The notes: generated by a model from the sequence alone, not told the origin. 64,000 bases of DNA from Polytrichum commune (GCA_950295325.1 OX485805.1:48818758-48882757), one strand, 5' to 3'. Positions 24,841 through 36,690 are shown, counted from the stretch's first letter. Numbers and translations are program-made.

Positions 24841-26330
24841 ATGGGCTATGTCAAAACGATGGATAACTATACTTCAGAAGTAGATAGTTGAAGTTACACC
24901 TACATCTGAACTCACCACATCACAAATATCTAGATCCATATATCAACATTGAATTCATATTCATTCAATGACATCAAATGTGAATTATAACTACATTACC
25001 GAAACAATGGTTGCCAAAGATAGGGCTGCAATCATAATCTTTTGTTTCTGTATTTGAAAATTGTAGGTATAATGGTTGAATCAGTGCTTGATGAATCATT
25101 TCCTAAATTAGCACTCAGAATATTAAATTATGAAGGATAACCATAACTGAGTTGCACCTGACTAAGGATGAGGAACATCTGCACTGAACTTTCACAAATT
25201 AATGAAGGATAAAGAACCATGCAATTCTTTAACAAGGGATTGTTTCCATCAACCAAAAGCTATGCAAGTTCTTCGCCACACAACAAAAAATGTTGCTAAA
25301 AAGTTCCAACTTCTTACACATTGTATGTTTCCATGGTGAGCATCATATCAAAATTATTTTGCAAGTATCAATGGCCATCATATTCACCCAATGCGCAGGG
25401 GTTCAATTGAAGATTGGGTGTTTAAATAGGAGAAATTGAAGAGTAGGGATAATAATAATAATAATAATCATTGTTAATTCCTAAATGCCTACTACCCATT
25501 GGCCTCCCCAAAATTATTGACATAAGGATATAAACTTTCACAATTTTTAACTCCACATTTGGCAAATGAATGTCAAAATTTCAATCGTATAGATGTTCAA
25601 GTTGTGTAGGTGACCCATCCCTCAAAACATTTCAACCATCCAAGCATTTTCATGCGGAACATAATAAGCTATAAGTGATGAGGTGTCTCAACATCTAAGA
25701 AGTTTTCACCCAGACTTCTTATCAAGCTGCATGTCTTATGGACACCAATTGAACCAAAAAAATACCATTATAAAGCTTATGAAATCTCCAAACACAAACA
25801 ACTTTTAGATTTTGATTTGGCCACAATTTCATTTTCTTCATAAGCTATACAAATTGGACATAGAGGAGATAGTCCTTTGTTTTGGGGGCATAGACTTCGG
25901 ATGCACATGTTGCAGATCCTAATGGTAGATCTGGGCCACATTACATGACAAAAATTTCAAAAAAAATAAATATAAAAATGAAAAGGAAAAAAAATTGTTG
26001 TGTTGGGAAAGATATACTCTTGTCCCCTTGGTTGTGAATGCGGGCATGGGACACATGGCCATGGCCCATTCATGAACATGAGGTCAAAATCCAAGGAGGT
26101 TAGTCATCACAATACTTACATACTTGAGAGATGGAAGGTGATTGTGTGCACATCGCAGTTTTAGAAGAGAGCCACCAACTTATTCTAGAGGCCTCCTCCT
26201 TTGCACTAGTGCAATTACGAATGTGCACTAGAGCCACATCGCCCAAAAACGTCACTTTTATCATGACATGGACTCATTGTTTGTTATTTTATTTTGCCTT
26301 TTGCTTTGCCAAGGTAGATGGGTCTTAAGT
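24841..26330. other. A+T-rich intergenic sequence, nothing recognised
   Basis: I see only an (AAT)n tract at 25449-25468 and no protein homology or terminal repeats. Confidence 0.5.
25449..25468. repeat. (AAT)n microsatellite
   Basis: A run of about seven AAT units. Confidence 0.9.
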
Positions 26331-26337
26331 GGTTCGT

Positions 26338-26640
26338 TTCCTTAATCAGACCCCTAGAGTGAGGATCAACAAGCAAATATCATAAAGACACATGTTTAAA
26401 AGAGATCAGACTACATCCCTAAATATTAATAACCACTCGACACTCAATAGTAAACACAGTTGGGAGGACCTATGTATCTTATTAAGAAATCAACAAACAT
26501 GCACTTCCGATAACCGTAACTAAATCATGGGAGCTCCAATTCTCAATCCGGTTTTTGCGGAGGTTGCATCATAGATTTGCGACCGCAACACAAGTCTTGT
26601 TGTGTGCATCTAATCGATAGAAGTTGGAGAACACGAAAAC
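26338..26640. repeat. dispersed repeat shared with 40.07-40.24 and 43.2 kb
   Basis: Shares CAGTTGGGAGGACCTRTGTAT, CACTTCCGATAACCGTAAC and TAGAAGTTGGAGAACA-like stretches with 40066-40240. Its start (AATCAGACCCCTAGA and following) matches 43230-43350. Non-coding transposon debris. Confidence 0.55.
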
Positions 26641-27684
26641 GAATGAAAACACACCCACGCCTCTTGCAACTTTTTGGCATGGAGATACTCACTTGTGCTC
26701 GTGCACCAAGCTTCGGTAGGGTAGTAGGGGCCCAATGAATATTGTAGAAAAGCGGATCCAAGGCACAAGCTCAAGCAAACCAAACGGATAAGAAGGTGGC
26801 CCCAATCGTGCAAGGCCGTTATAGTCGCAAAGACAAGAGCGGCCAATGGGAATGTTGGGTGCGAGGAGCGCGGATTTTGGAGTCGTATATATGCATGTAT
26901 GGGTGTGTGTTGCAAAAGGGGAAAAGGAGGGAGGGGAGGGGTCACAAAAGCTAGGAGACAATCATTCCGCAACTCACTATACCCACAAAAACCGTCACAT
27001 GGTCCCCATGACTGTCCCACCTGACACACCCAAGTGACGATGTCCTTATAATAATAAGCCTCACAAGCTCGTACAATGCAAACTATGCATTTCAATGGGG
27101 CCCCGAATTCTTTCCCCCAAAAAGCCGACACTATGCACTAGTGGGTACTGCGCCCGTAGTACAAGCCGTGGGCCTTGGACCCACCGAAATGAATTTCCTT
27201 TGCCAAGAGCCAACAACCGTTCCGAGTTTCCAATGAATTATTTTGTCTCGGCTTAGCGGCCTTCTAACGTCCAACTAGTGTATTTTATAGGTTTACCCTA
27301 ACTTGTGGCAAGAGGAGAGAGAGAGAGGGGGGGGGGAGTTAGGGTGAGTTTCCACGTGGGGTCGTTCGTCTATTAGATTCTAGATAATGGTGGGTTGGAG
27401 GTGTTGTGTACATGTAGAGAATGTGGAGGACCGTGGACATGGGCTGCTAGATTTCTTTGCATTCATTAAAGCACTTTTTAACCTATAAGTGGCGGTCACC
27501 AAAGGATTGAAGACCAATTTTTGGAGGAGGAGGACGTTAGTAGGTGGACCCGGATTTGAGAAGATGAGAGTAGCTAGTCGGCACAGACAAGCCCTACCCC
27601 ACCGTAGTTCATCTACATTTCGGTGAGATTGTCCCTATTACCATTAGACTAGTGGGCAAGTAGCCTACATGGAAACTTGCTCTT

Positions 27685-27897
27685 ATTGTAGGCAAGTGCA
27701 CTTGCCATTCATCCAACATAGTATGCAACCCAAATGTTGCTCAATCTAGTTGATTTGACACCGGAATTAGCTTTGAAGACCCCCAAATTAGTGTATTGGA
27801 GGTCGTTTGAGATGAATCAACAACAAACCTATAGGGGGTCAAGTTTTTATGTTGATGGATGAGAGGTACGCTCACATACAAATACTCCCTCTCTTTG
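27685..27897. mobile_element. MITE family K, copy 2
   Basis: The right arm (about 27838-27897) has TTTTTATGTTGATGGATGAG followed by AGGTACGCTCACATA. The left arm (CCATTCATCCAACATAGTAT near 27712) is shorter. The core carries the family block GGAATTAGCTTTGAAGAC and AACAAACCTATAGGGGGTC. Confidence 0.55.
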
Positions 27898-27899
27898 TG

Positions 27900-28300
27900 G
27901 CAAGGGTAGCTCTATTTGAATTTTTAGTTGTTGCTTACCGCACCTTAAATCTTAGACTTGCCATTGCAATTGGATGGTGGTCCACTATACCCTATCTCTA
28001 GAGATGATAGATTATGCCACTTTCCCTCCTATAATGTAGTTAAAAGTTAGACACACTTTGTGCTAGAGGGTCCCCTATATAACTTCATTAGAGATGAAGT
28101 TTCGGTCATTATTCGAGAATTTTGTATGAAGTCTCAAGTCTTCCTTCCAATTGGACCATCAAGTTGATGTTAGCCTCTCTATCTTACTCATGTACTTTTC
28201 GTCCCATAAGCCTTTTGGATTCCCAAACTTTAGAACTTATTGCAAACCACTTCATTAGTGAGTTATTGACTCCAAGTTCTTTTATTTCAACAAATAAGGT
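27900..28300 (+). repeat. dispersed repeat shared with 43668-43990
   Basis: Both copies include AGTCTCAAGTCTTYCTTCCAA, GGACCATCAAGT and CCCATAAGCCTTTTGG in the same order and spacing. Type unknown; the open frames are broken. Confidence 0.6.
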
Positions 28301-28465
28301 TGGGTAATTAGATAAGCTTGCATCAGGCGGTTCACTTTACAACCATGTGGTTTGAGATCTATTTCATTCTATTTACTAGGGTACCCTAAGATTATTCCCA
28401 AAAACTCTCTTCTGGTTGAATGACCCCTCCCGCGCTTAGAGTTAAAGAGGTGTTTTGGACCCATA

Positions 28466-28575
28466 CGAGGTCTAAGATGACCCTAAACTACTGGGTGATA
28501 GTGGAGAGGTACCCATTTCCAAATGGAGTGGTTGGCGGTTCAAGTCCCGTTATCAAATCTTCTCTCAACTTGACC
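28466..28575 (+). mobile_element. tRNA-derived SINE, 5' part
   Basis: The sequence aligns with the reverse complement of 32185-32325. It holds an exact polymerase III B box (GGTTCAAGTCC, 28537-28547) and an A-box-like TGATAGTGGAGAGG about 35 bases earlier. The 3' part is lost or replaced. Confidence 0.65.
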
Positions 28576-28645
28576 CCATGAAGGAATATTTAATTTTATT
28601 AAATAATTAAATAATTAAGGGAAAAAAAGTAGGTTGGTGAAAGCC

Positions 28646-28745
28646 AAGAGCCCACCCACCACAAGGTAGGCAGTAAACCCCACCATGCACCAAGAAGATT
28701 CTTGAGCAGGATAAGACCAAAGGACTTAAATTCACGTCAAATTGT
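28646..28745. repeat. dispersed repeat, copy 2 of 3
   Basis: Homologous to 2305-2420 and 30398-30500 (AAGGTAGGCAGTAAACCC, then TTCTTGAGCAGGATAAG). It begins about 70 bases after the SINE fragment, so the two may belong to one composite element. Confidence 0.55.
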
Positions 28746-29589
28746 CCGACGTTGGTTATTTATTTATTCATTTGTGTGGAGTCCCCAATATTTGAAATAA
28801 TAATTCAAAGAAATGTCTATATTCACATGCACTTATTATGTAGAACATGTTCAAACAAATACAAGTTTTGAACATGTTATGATTATCGTGAGCACATATC
28901 TCAATTTATGTCAGATATTACAGTCAATAGTCCCTTAAGGGTGAGTAAAAACTACAAATATTTTAGAATATATGACTCTATGTGGCCACCCTAAAATACC
29001 CTTTGCTAACTCCTCCGCAATTTGGTTGAATCCTCCTAATCAAGCTCCGCTACACTAGAACGTACAATTATTGTGGAATGTCATTACGAATATATGCAAT
29101 TCTATAACTCATTTTTGACGATGTGATCTTTTACAAGTGTATAACAAAAACGTAATTTGCAAATCCTCTTCCTTCACAATCATGCTTGCCTCTTCGACAA
29201 GAGCCAAGGAAGACCGAACGAAATACAATAAAAAATGTATGTAAGACTTAATATGAAGTTTCTTTGAAGGTGGTCTCTCTCTCTCTGTGCATTGAATTGT
29301 TTTGTTGATGGAGACATTTTCACCATAAAGCAAGGTGAATTTCGCACATGGTGTCTTTAGAACATTCCAACATGCAAGGTCATTGTAAGTAGTGACGACA
29401 AATCATACGCATAAAAAGTCCCTCAAGAGTTTTGAAGGGGCTTGTGTTCGAGTTTCAACGAGTTTTTCATGACTCAAAAGCCACACGCAAAGTTGACTTC
29501 CATGAACCACACAATTTGGTCATGAAAATGACATCTAACTCTACAACAAGTATACATATAAAATTGGACCAACAAAGAAATAAACCACA

Positions 29590-30350
29590 AACTATTTAAA
29601 TGCTTTTGGAAAGCCCCACACACCACAAACACACAAATCACACAACTACTCAAGTTCCGATTTGTTCAATACACGGGCAACCATAGAAAAAATCTTTTTT
29701 TGGCCACAAACATGTACCAATCCCAACTGTACATTATGTGATAATAACAACAAAGACACATGGCCACACCTACTCTCCTTATGTAACAACAAATTTCTCA
29801 GAGGCTTGAGAATTGAAAGACATAATGCCACGACCCACCAACTCACCAACTTATTAAAATCAAATGAACACACCAGACACTTAACACTTACCAACACTAG
29901 CAAGCAACTTGGTAATCAACAAGACAACACCATCCCATCATGGATACTAAGATGCACGTGCAACAACACACAATGTGAATGCCTCGCAAAACTGCGACCC
30001 GACATTGTATACGTACAAACAAAATGACCCCCTGATACCCACACCGGACCTAACCATACAAATCATAGAATTCACCTTCACATGTGACAAATTTATTGAA
30101 CAAGCCATAAAAACAAAGAAACCAATTACAACCCGCTAATAGACACAATAAAAGCACAAGGTTGGAAAACAAGACCCCTTATAACTATCACCATAGGAGT
30201 AAGAGGCACAACACACACAAGAAGTATAGAACTCCTCGAAAAAATACAAATCCCAATGGCACTAAGAAAAGGAAGTATGAAAAATATTCACCAAATTGCT
30301 ATTATATATCTACAACTCAATAACAAACAAAAACCCATTACCCCCCCCCC
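29590..30350 (+). pseudogene. non-LTR retrotransposon relic: zinc-knuckle and restriction-like endonuclease C terminus
   Basis: Three short frames in succession give a degenerate C-terminal polyprotein of a LINE. First come FRFVQYTGNHRKN and the knuckle-like CTLCDNNNKDTWPHLLSLC, then ERHNATTHQL. Next is WILRCTCNNTQCECLAKLRP with RPDIVYV. After a frameshift follow TPDLTIQIIEFTFTCDKF and KAQGWKTRPLITITIGVRGT, then HQIAIIYLQL. The RPD/PD..IEFT..K order fits a PD-(D/E)XK endonuclease as in R2-like LINEs, unlike the APE-type endonuclease of ordinary plant L1 elements. The plus strand is markedly A+C-rich. The reverse transcriptase domain is absent. Stops and frameshifts make it non-functional. Confidence 0.7.
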
Positions 30351-30397
30351 CACCTCACATAATAAAAGAATACTAGGTAACACTACCCCTGCATACA

Positions 30398-30500
30398 AGG
30401 GCCCACCTACCGTAAGGTAGGCAGTAAACCCTATCAGGCACCAAAGGGACTCTTGAACGTGATATGGCCAACAGGCTCAAATCCACATCGGATTGACTAA
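30398..30500. repeat. dispersed repeat, copy 3 of 3
   Basis: Homologous to 2305-2420 and 28646-28745, with GTAGGCAGTAAACCCTATC, ACTCTTGAACGTGATA and GGCTCAAATCCACATC in order. It lies directly after the LINE relic. Confidence 0.6.
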
Positions 30501-32100
30501 CATCAAATTTACAAAATTGGATAGCCCATGCTTTAGAAAAATATATATCTAAGTTGCTATTCACCTCAAACATTTAAATTCATGTCCACGTTGACTTCGA
30601 ATTGATTATGGCACGTCAAACTCATCAATGCATGCCAAGCATAGCATTAAAGATTTGATCAATTCATTATAGTTTTAAAGACCTAAAGGTTGCATAATGA
30701 GATGAGTCAATGTTAAATGCATCATGATTCATTAAAGCTACGCGTAAGTCTTGGGATCAAACTCCCGTTGGTTTCACTTTCAAAACGTGATTTTGCGAGT
30801 GTATCTAGAAAGTCACTAGAACTTTCTTAAGGTCTAAATTAACATGCTCAAAGAGTGGCGTCATAACATTAAGTAATAAGTCCATAATGACCTTCTCAAA
30901 AGAGCATCAAACTAACACACACCGGTTTGATGTTCTTTTGAGAGCAAAGGTGACATTACCTTTGAGTTTTTCTTCTGTTATTTTTAATCCATCTGGATAG
31001 TTACTTTCATTATTAAGTTTTAAATATATTGGTTTCTAGGACAAGACTAATGCCAAGTGGCAATAAAGGTTCTAATCCAAACAAAATTATAGTCTAAACA
31101 AATCTAAATACCTATAAAGCAATGGGATAAAGTTGGTGGGGTCAAAAAAGTAGTTGTATTTTTTGGAAATTCTTCTGAAACCCATTGTGGAAACCTTTTC
31201 GACACCCTTTTTAACATATTTTTAAATTAATTTCTCATATATTCAACCTCGCTTTGCAAACTTTCCCCTGCTTGTTGAAGTAATATTGTGGGTACTCAAA
31301 GGGTACCCCCTCGCATTGCTACTTAATGTTAAGGTTGGCCTATATTTGTATGTTTTTAAAACAAGCAACCATGTTTCTATCTTGTCATACAAAGATGGGT
31401 GGTCCAAGCTAGCCTTGCATAGGTTGATCCAAGATTCAAGTCTCAAAGGTTAACGCTAGTAGTTTAGATCTTTAAGTTTTTCCAAAGTTTTTGGGACAAC
31501 AAGAAGAGGTCCAAGGAGTTCCACCCAACTTTTCCAGATAGGTGCCAGCACACAACAAGCTAGCAAGCTCTTGATAGAAAAAGTATCTCAAAGAAGGATG
31601 AAACCTAAGGTTTTGTCACTCTTTGAGTGACTTTACACATAACATTATCAACTGATTAAATAGTGGGTTAACATTGCAAATATGATAAACCTTTTATGAA
31701 TCAACATCTACTCACCTTGCATTATTAACAATGAAGGTTCTCATCCCCCCCCCCCCCACCTTCTCCTATATTAAGATAAGCAACCTAGTTCAATTTGCTT
31801 ATCTCAATTGGACATTTGTATCATAGAGCATGTATATACTATAGTAGTGATCAAGGGTTGTTATCGCCATTTACCAAGACTCTGATTGATTGAGAATTAA
31901 GTGGCATCCACATAGACAGAGCCACCTAGGATTTTCAAGGGTCTGACGGTGGGTGGGGGTGTTCATTCATGAACATGTTTGATAGAGGACCAGTGGGAGG
32001 CACAAATGCGAGGAGCTTGTGCTTTCTCGTTGGCTTTTCACAAAAAGGGTAAATTTGCTATTTTGACATTTAAATATTAGTCCTATTAGTGTGAGTGGAA
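30501..32100. other. A+T-rich sequence, nothing recognised
   Basis: No coding or terminal-repeat signal was seen. A C13-type homopolymer lies near 31746. Confidence 0.45.
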
Positions 32101-32135
32101 TAGTAGAGTGGAAATAATTAACATGGGCCACACTT

Positions 32136-32330
32136 ATTTTCTTTCTTTCTTTTGAGACAGAAGGCTGACACGCCAGTGCCAAAGCACATGATGCAGTTGA
32201 CCACCCGGCCAGTTATTCTGTCAAGTAGAGAGGAGATTTCACAACCAGGAATTGAACCGCCAACCTCTTCCTTGAGATTTGGGTATCTCTCCACCATCAT
32301 CCAGTAGTTTAGGGTCATCTCAAACCGCTA
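32136..32330 (-). mobile_element. tRNA-derived SINE, near full length
   Basis: Read on the minus strand the element opens with GATGACCCTAAACTACTGG and an A-box-like GATGGTGGAGAG. It has a consensus B box GGTTCAATTCC (32258-32248) and a tRNA-unrelated body. It ends with CTTCTGTCTCAAAAGAAAG and an A-rich tail. The 5' half recurs at 28466-28575 and the 3' half at 47093-47172, so this is a mobile family and not a single tRNA pseudogene. Confidence 0.75.
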
Positions 32331-32479
32331 CACTTACTTTCTAGTCAAGGTGGAATTAACGTGGGTCCAAGACCCCGGGTTTTCCCCTAAAGTTTTCACA
32401 AAGACTTTTGACCAACACAATGAATTTTAGTTTTAGGACAAAAGTAGCACAAAATGAAATAGTCTCCACATGAATACTC

Positions 32480-32625
32480 TAGAAAAACAATTATTGTGGC
32501 CCACGCTAATTTTCTATTATAAATTTAGCGTGGGTTGAAAATTAAAGTGGCCCACATTAATCCTCATTATGAAAATCAATGTGGGCACTAAAAATTTTAC
32601 TCTGGCCCACAATAAAAGGACATTT
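32480..32625. repeat. inverted copies of the GTGGCCCACACTAAT motif
   Basis: Four short copies in alternating orientation (GTGGCCCACGCTAATTTTC, AGCGTGGGTTG, GTGGCCCACATTAATC, CTGGCCCACAATAA) could pair into hairpins. Related copies are at 12.55-12.69 and 48.25-48.6 kb. Confidence 0.45.
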
Positions 32626-32883
32626 TAGTGCAATGTGGCAAAGATCGGCATAAAATTTTTAACTTGTCCAAAGAAATTTATACCGGTGGTACAAAGGTGT
32701 GAGGTTAGGGGTCAAGACCACATTGTAGAATTGTTGGATAAAAAGGGTTAAGTCCACTTTACAAAATGTCATGTGACCAAGGTTTCTAAAAAATGACATA
32801 GATTTCTCCTCATCATGGCTCCATACCATGAGAAATCCCACATCATTCTTTCTCATGGGCTTTTAGTTGTGAACTGACCCTTA

Positions 32884-33221
32884 GGGCCAAGGGATCCCGA
32901 TTCCCAAGTTCTACTCATATTAGCAAGTCCCAACATGGAGGCAATGTCCCAACTTTGGAGCCTCGTGAAATCAGTAGGTTTTGAATTATATCCACTTAGA
33001 TAAGATCTCAATTATTTCATGCAGAACAAATATTGGGACTTGTGTTGGGAGTTGGGTCTAGCTAGAGCCAATGGCCATCCATGTCATACTTGGGACTTAG
33101 GACTTGGGACCCCATGTGAAGTGGTAAGTCCCAACTTCCATGCTCTCAATGGGTGAGATTGCACATATTGACCTCAAGTGAATTAGGACTTTGGACTATG
33201 GAATATTCGTGAACCAAATGT
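32884..33221. mobile_element. MITE family A, copy 2
   Basis: Shares the body with 7799-8170 and 36299-36690 (CAAGTCCCAACATGGAGGCA, GACTTGTGTTGGGAGTTGGG, CTCTCAATGGGTGAGATTG). It abuts the next copy head to tail, and its terminal sequence is diverged. Confidence 0.6.
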
Positions 33222-34265
33222 TAGGGCAGGTCCACAAGGGGTCCCAAGTCCCAAGTCCTAGTTATGTCAGCAACTCCCGACATGGAGGCAAAGTCCCCAA
33301 CTTTTGAACCTCAAGGAACCATTCAAATATTCAGTCGGATCTTGATTATCTTCTGCAAAAACTATTCTCGAGACTTGTGGTAAGAGTTGGGTATGGCTTT
33401 TTGCTTGACCCAACTCTCAACAGAAGTCGCAAACCTCACCTCCAAAAAATGTTGCCATGTAAGCATTCATGTCATAACTTAGGACTAAGGACTTGGGACC
33501 CCGTGTGAAGTGGTAAGTCCCAACTTCCAAGCTCTCAACAGTTGAGATTGCACATATTGACCTCAAGTGACTTGGGACTTAGGACTCGAAACCCCGTGTG
33601 AAGTGGTAAGTCCCAACTTCCAAGCTCTCAACGGTTGAGATTGCACAGATTGACCTCAAGTGACTTGGGACTTAGGACTCGAAACCCCGTGTGAAGTGGT
33701 AAGTCCCAACTTCCAAGCTCTCAACAGTTGAGATTGCACAGATTGACCTCAAGTGACTTGGGACTTAGGACTCGAAACCCCGTGTGAAGTGGTAAGTCCC
33801 AACTTCCAGGCTCTCAACGGTTGAGATTGCACAGATTGACCTCAAGTGACTTGAGACTTAGGACTCGAAACCCCGTGTGAAGTGGTAAGTCCCAACTTCC
33901 AGGCTCTCAACGGTTGAGATTGCACAGATTGACCTCAAGTGACTTGGGACTTAGGACTCGAAACCCCGTGTGAAGTGGTAAGTCCCAACTTCCAGGCTCT
34001 CAACGGTTGAGATTGCACAGATTGACCTCAAGTGACTTGAGACTTAGGACTCGAAACCCCGTGTGAAGTGGTAAGTCCCAACTTCCAGGCTCTCGACGGT
34101 TGAGATTGCACAGATTGACCTTAAGTGACTTGGGACTTAGGACTCGGAACCCCGTGTGAAGTGGTGAGTCCCAACTTCCAAGCTCTCGACGGTTGAGATC
34201 CCACGGATTGACCTCAAGTGACTTGGGACTCAAGAACTCAGGACCCAGTGTGAACGGGCCCGTAA
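33222..34265. mobile_element. MITE family A, copy 3, expanded by internal satellite
   Basis: The left end AGGGCAGGTCCACAAGGGGT and right end GTGTGAACGGGCCCGTAA match the family termini. The normal body is followed by about eight copies of one subterminal segment, which makes this copy about three times longer than its relatives. Confidence 0.7.
33480..34250 (+). repeat. 93-bp satellite, about 8 copies
   Basis: The junction CCCCGTGTGAAGTGGTAAGT recurs every 93 bases (its CCGT at 33501, 33594, 33687, 33780 and 33873, and onward). Copies are nearly identical in the middle and diverge at both ends, as expected from unequal exchange. Single copies of the unit exist in family A MITEs elsewhere in the window. 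Confidence 0.95.
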
Positions 34266-35592
34266 AAAGATATAGTTGACAGCCTAGATATTGAAAGCCA
34301 CTGCATGGAGTCCTTCTATTTGCTAGAAGGGACGAAAAACAAATTGTCCCGTTTTTTGTTGTTGAGTTTGATGATAGCTATTGACTTGAGCAATTGTGGT
34401 CCTGGATGATAAGTTACTCTGGAGTCTCATGGGTGGCAGGGCAGGCTCCAACTGTGCCTCAGTACTACCAAATTGTAAGTAAGCAGCAAAAATATATTGC
34501 CCAAATATTGCATGCTTATTAATGAATGGCTCACTTGACCAGGCCACCGCAAACTGTAGCAATCGTACGTGTACCAATTTAAATAGGACGCCCATTAACC
34601 TCTAAAGGCCGAGGCCGATATGTTGTTGTTCGGCAAGTTATCAAGGTGTTCGAGAATACCAACACATATGTTTACGTTATAATCTTCTGGTTTTGGACAC
34701 GTGGACTACTGAAAGTTTTAAGTGATTATGTTTCGGTCTTCAACGGTTAGCTTCTGAGTGTCTGAGGGTGTCCAAATGGGTCTCTCTGTGCATGAAAACA
34801 TGTATTTGAGTTACATACACCTATTCTAAAGGGTGGTCAAAGTTCAATGACCGGATGATGAGTGTCTCTCATAATGAGCTTGGATGTCTATTTTGAAACA
34901 GATGGTCAATCCTTGCAACGGGCAACACCCTGGGCATGAAATTCTTCTTCTTCCTTCAAGTCTCAGTAGCCTTCTACGAGCTTCAAAAAAAAGCTTTGGA
35001 GCATCGCTCTACTTCAAATTAAAACGAAATTGAACAAGACTTGCACCTATCTGTTCTTGAAACGTTGAATAATCTCCATTCCGAGTGGGGTCCTTGGATG
35101 AAGACATGAGGTGGCTCCGCAATGGTTTCTTGTTATGAAGAGGACTTTAATTCCCGGGGATTGGACTTTTCATACCATGTACGAAGTACAATATCGTGAG
35201 TGTAAGAAGGGGTATTATTTGAGGCATTAGCATGCATCATATACATAAGGGAGAGGTGTTATTTTTCATTAGTTTGTACATTTAAGTAGCCTATTAAGAG
35301 TTTTGAAGTAAACATAGATGTACAAAAGGGGGCCCTAAGTTTAGAGAAGAAACTGACAATAGATATGTGAATTCAATCCGGTCCACATCATGTATTGTTG
35401 TCATATGGCTCGCACCTTCACATCATTTGTCATGCTTTTATTCTCTAAAGATTTGTAATTCCTCTTACAATAATATTATCTATCTTGGACAATGTTTTGT
35501 CCATATTAGAGCCACATACAAAATTGTTGCAATACTAGTTAACCCCAAACCGTAATCGGTGTCACAACTTCAGTCCCCATGATGGTCTCTTC

Positions 35593-35895
35593 TTGGACTC
35601 ACATGTCATAACACATTCCAAAGCATACACTATCACCTACGAAGAACTAACAATCCCACTAAAACTAAGAATTGAACCTAGAACAAAAGGTAATGCCATC
35701 CATATACTTTGCATACACCATAAAAATACACCCGTCGGATCTAATGATTTTACACATCAAATGATTGCTATTGCCAACACCTTACAAATCCCCGCAATAT
35801 TCACACAAGCCACACCACCTACACCCTCATGTGTCTCAATAAACTACAATACAAAATGGTCTAAACTTACATTAGCCCCTCAATTAATCAACTGA
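35593..35895 (+). pseudogene. A+C-rich open frame, possible LINE fragment
   Basis: A 100-residue frame runs in sequence with the same plus-strand A+C bias as the LINE relic at 29.6 kb, including IHILCIHHKNTPVGSNDFTH and INYNTKWSKLTLAP. I recognise no domain. Shared composition suggests, but does not show, that it comes from the same element type. An A-rich stretch with AAAAAAC repeats follows at 35930-35970. Confidence 0.3.
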
Positions 35896-35929
35896 ATCTT
35901 AAATATTAGTAATCTAGAACGGTGTTTAC

Positions 35930-35970
35930 CAAAAAACCAAAAAAAAACAAAAAACAAAAAACAAAAAACA
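35930..35970. repeat. (AAAAAAC)n microsatellite
   Basis: Four to five A6-7C units, placed where a LINE 3' tail could be. Confidence 0.8.
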
Positions 35971-36298
35971 AACGATAACTATAGCCCCACCAAACGCTTC
36001 AAAATCGCCGAAAGATTATTGTGAATACAAAATGTTCTACGAGCAAAATTGATGGCCATACGTTGCACCCTCCAAATCCTCACCATCACTTATAGTAATG
36101 AACTAGCTTGATGTCATGTATCTACTATAACACCCAAGTCAAACACCCCACAATGCATAAGACCACTTTTAGCTCCATTAAGAATTGCTTGGGAGAGGTC
36201 ATTGGCTGACACTACATTTCTTGCATGTACTCACATAGCAACACCATGTCATTCTACGACCACAAGAATCAAACTCAGAGCATATAATATGGAATCAA

Positions 36299-36690
36299 GG
36301 GTCAGTTCACACAGGGTCTCAAGTTCCAAGTCCCACTCATGTTAGCAAGTCCTAACTTGTGAGCCTCAAGTAATCACTAAAATATAGTTGAATATCATTA
36401 AAGTCGGATCTTGATTATTTTATGCAATACTATTCGCGGGACTTGGGTTGAGAGTCGGGTCTAGCTTTTTGCTTGACCCAACTCACAACACAAGTCCCAA
36501 GCCTCACCTCCAGAAAGTGTTGCCATGTAGGCATCCATGTCATAGTTGGGACTTAGGACTTCGGACCCCGTGTGAAGTGCTAAGTTCCATCTTCCATGCT
36601 CTCAACGGTTGAGATTGAATGGATTGACCTCGTGTGACTTGGGACTTGGGACTTGGGACTTGGGACCCCATGTGAACCAGCCCTAACACC
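36299..36690. mobile_element. MITE family A, copy 4
   Basis: The left end GGGTCAGTTCACACAGGGTC is the inverse of the right end GGACCCCATGTGAACCAGCC; the right end is followed by CTAA. About 390 bp, with one copy of the 93-bp satellite unit near the right end (about 36560-36660). This is the reference form for the family in the window. Confidence 0.8.

Noticed and set aside
26610-27131. A 173-residue minus-strand open frame
   Set aside because: It lies partly in a dispersed repeat shared with 40.07-40.24 kb, has no domain, and overlaps other open frames of similar length in a locally G+C-rich patch. I take it as chance.
28537-28547. tRNA gene from the B box
   Set aside because: No cloverleaf or acceptor stem can be formed, and the same sequence recurs with a SINE-type tail elsewhere.
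33480-34250. CRISPR-like array
   Set aside because: The 93-bp units are contiguous with no unique spacers; this is a satellite in a plant genome.
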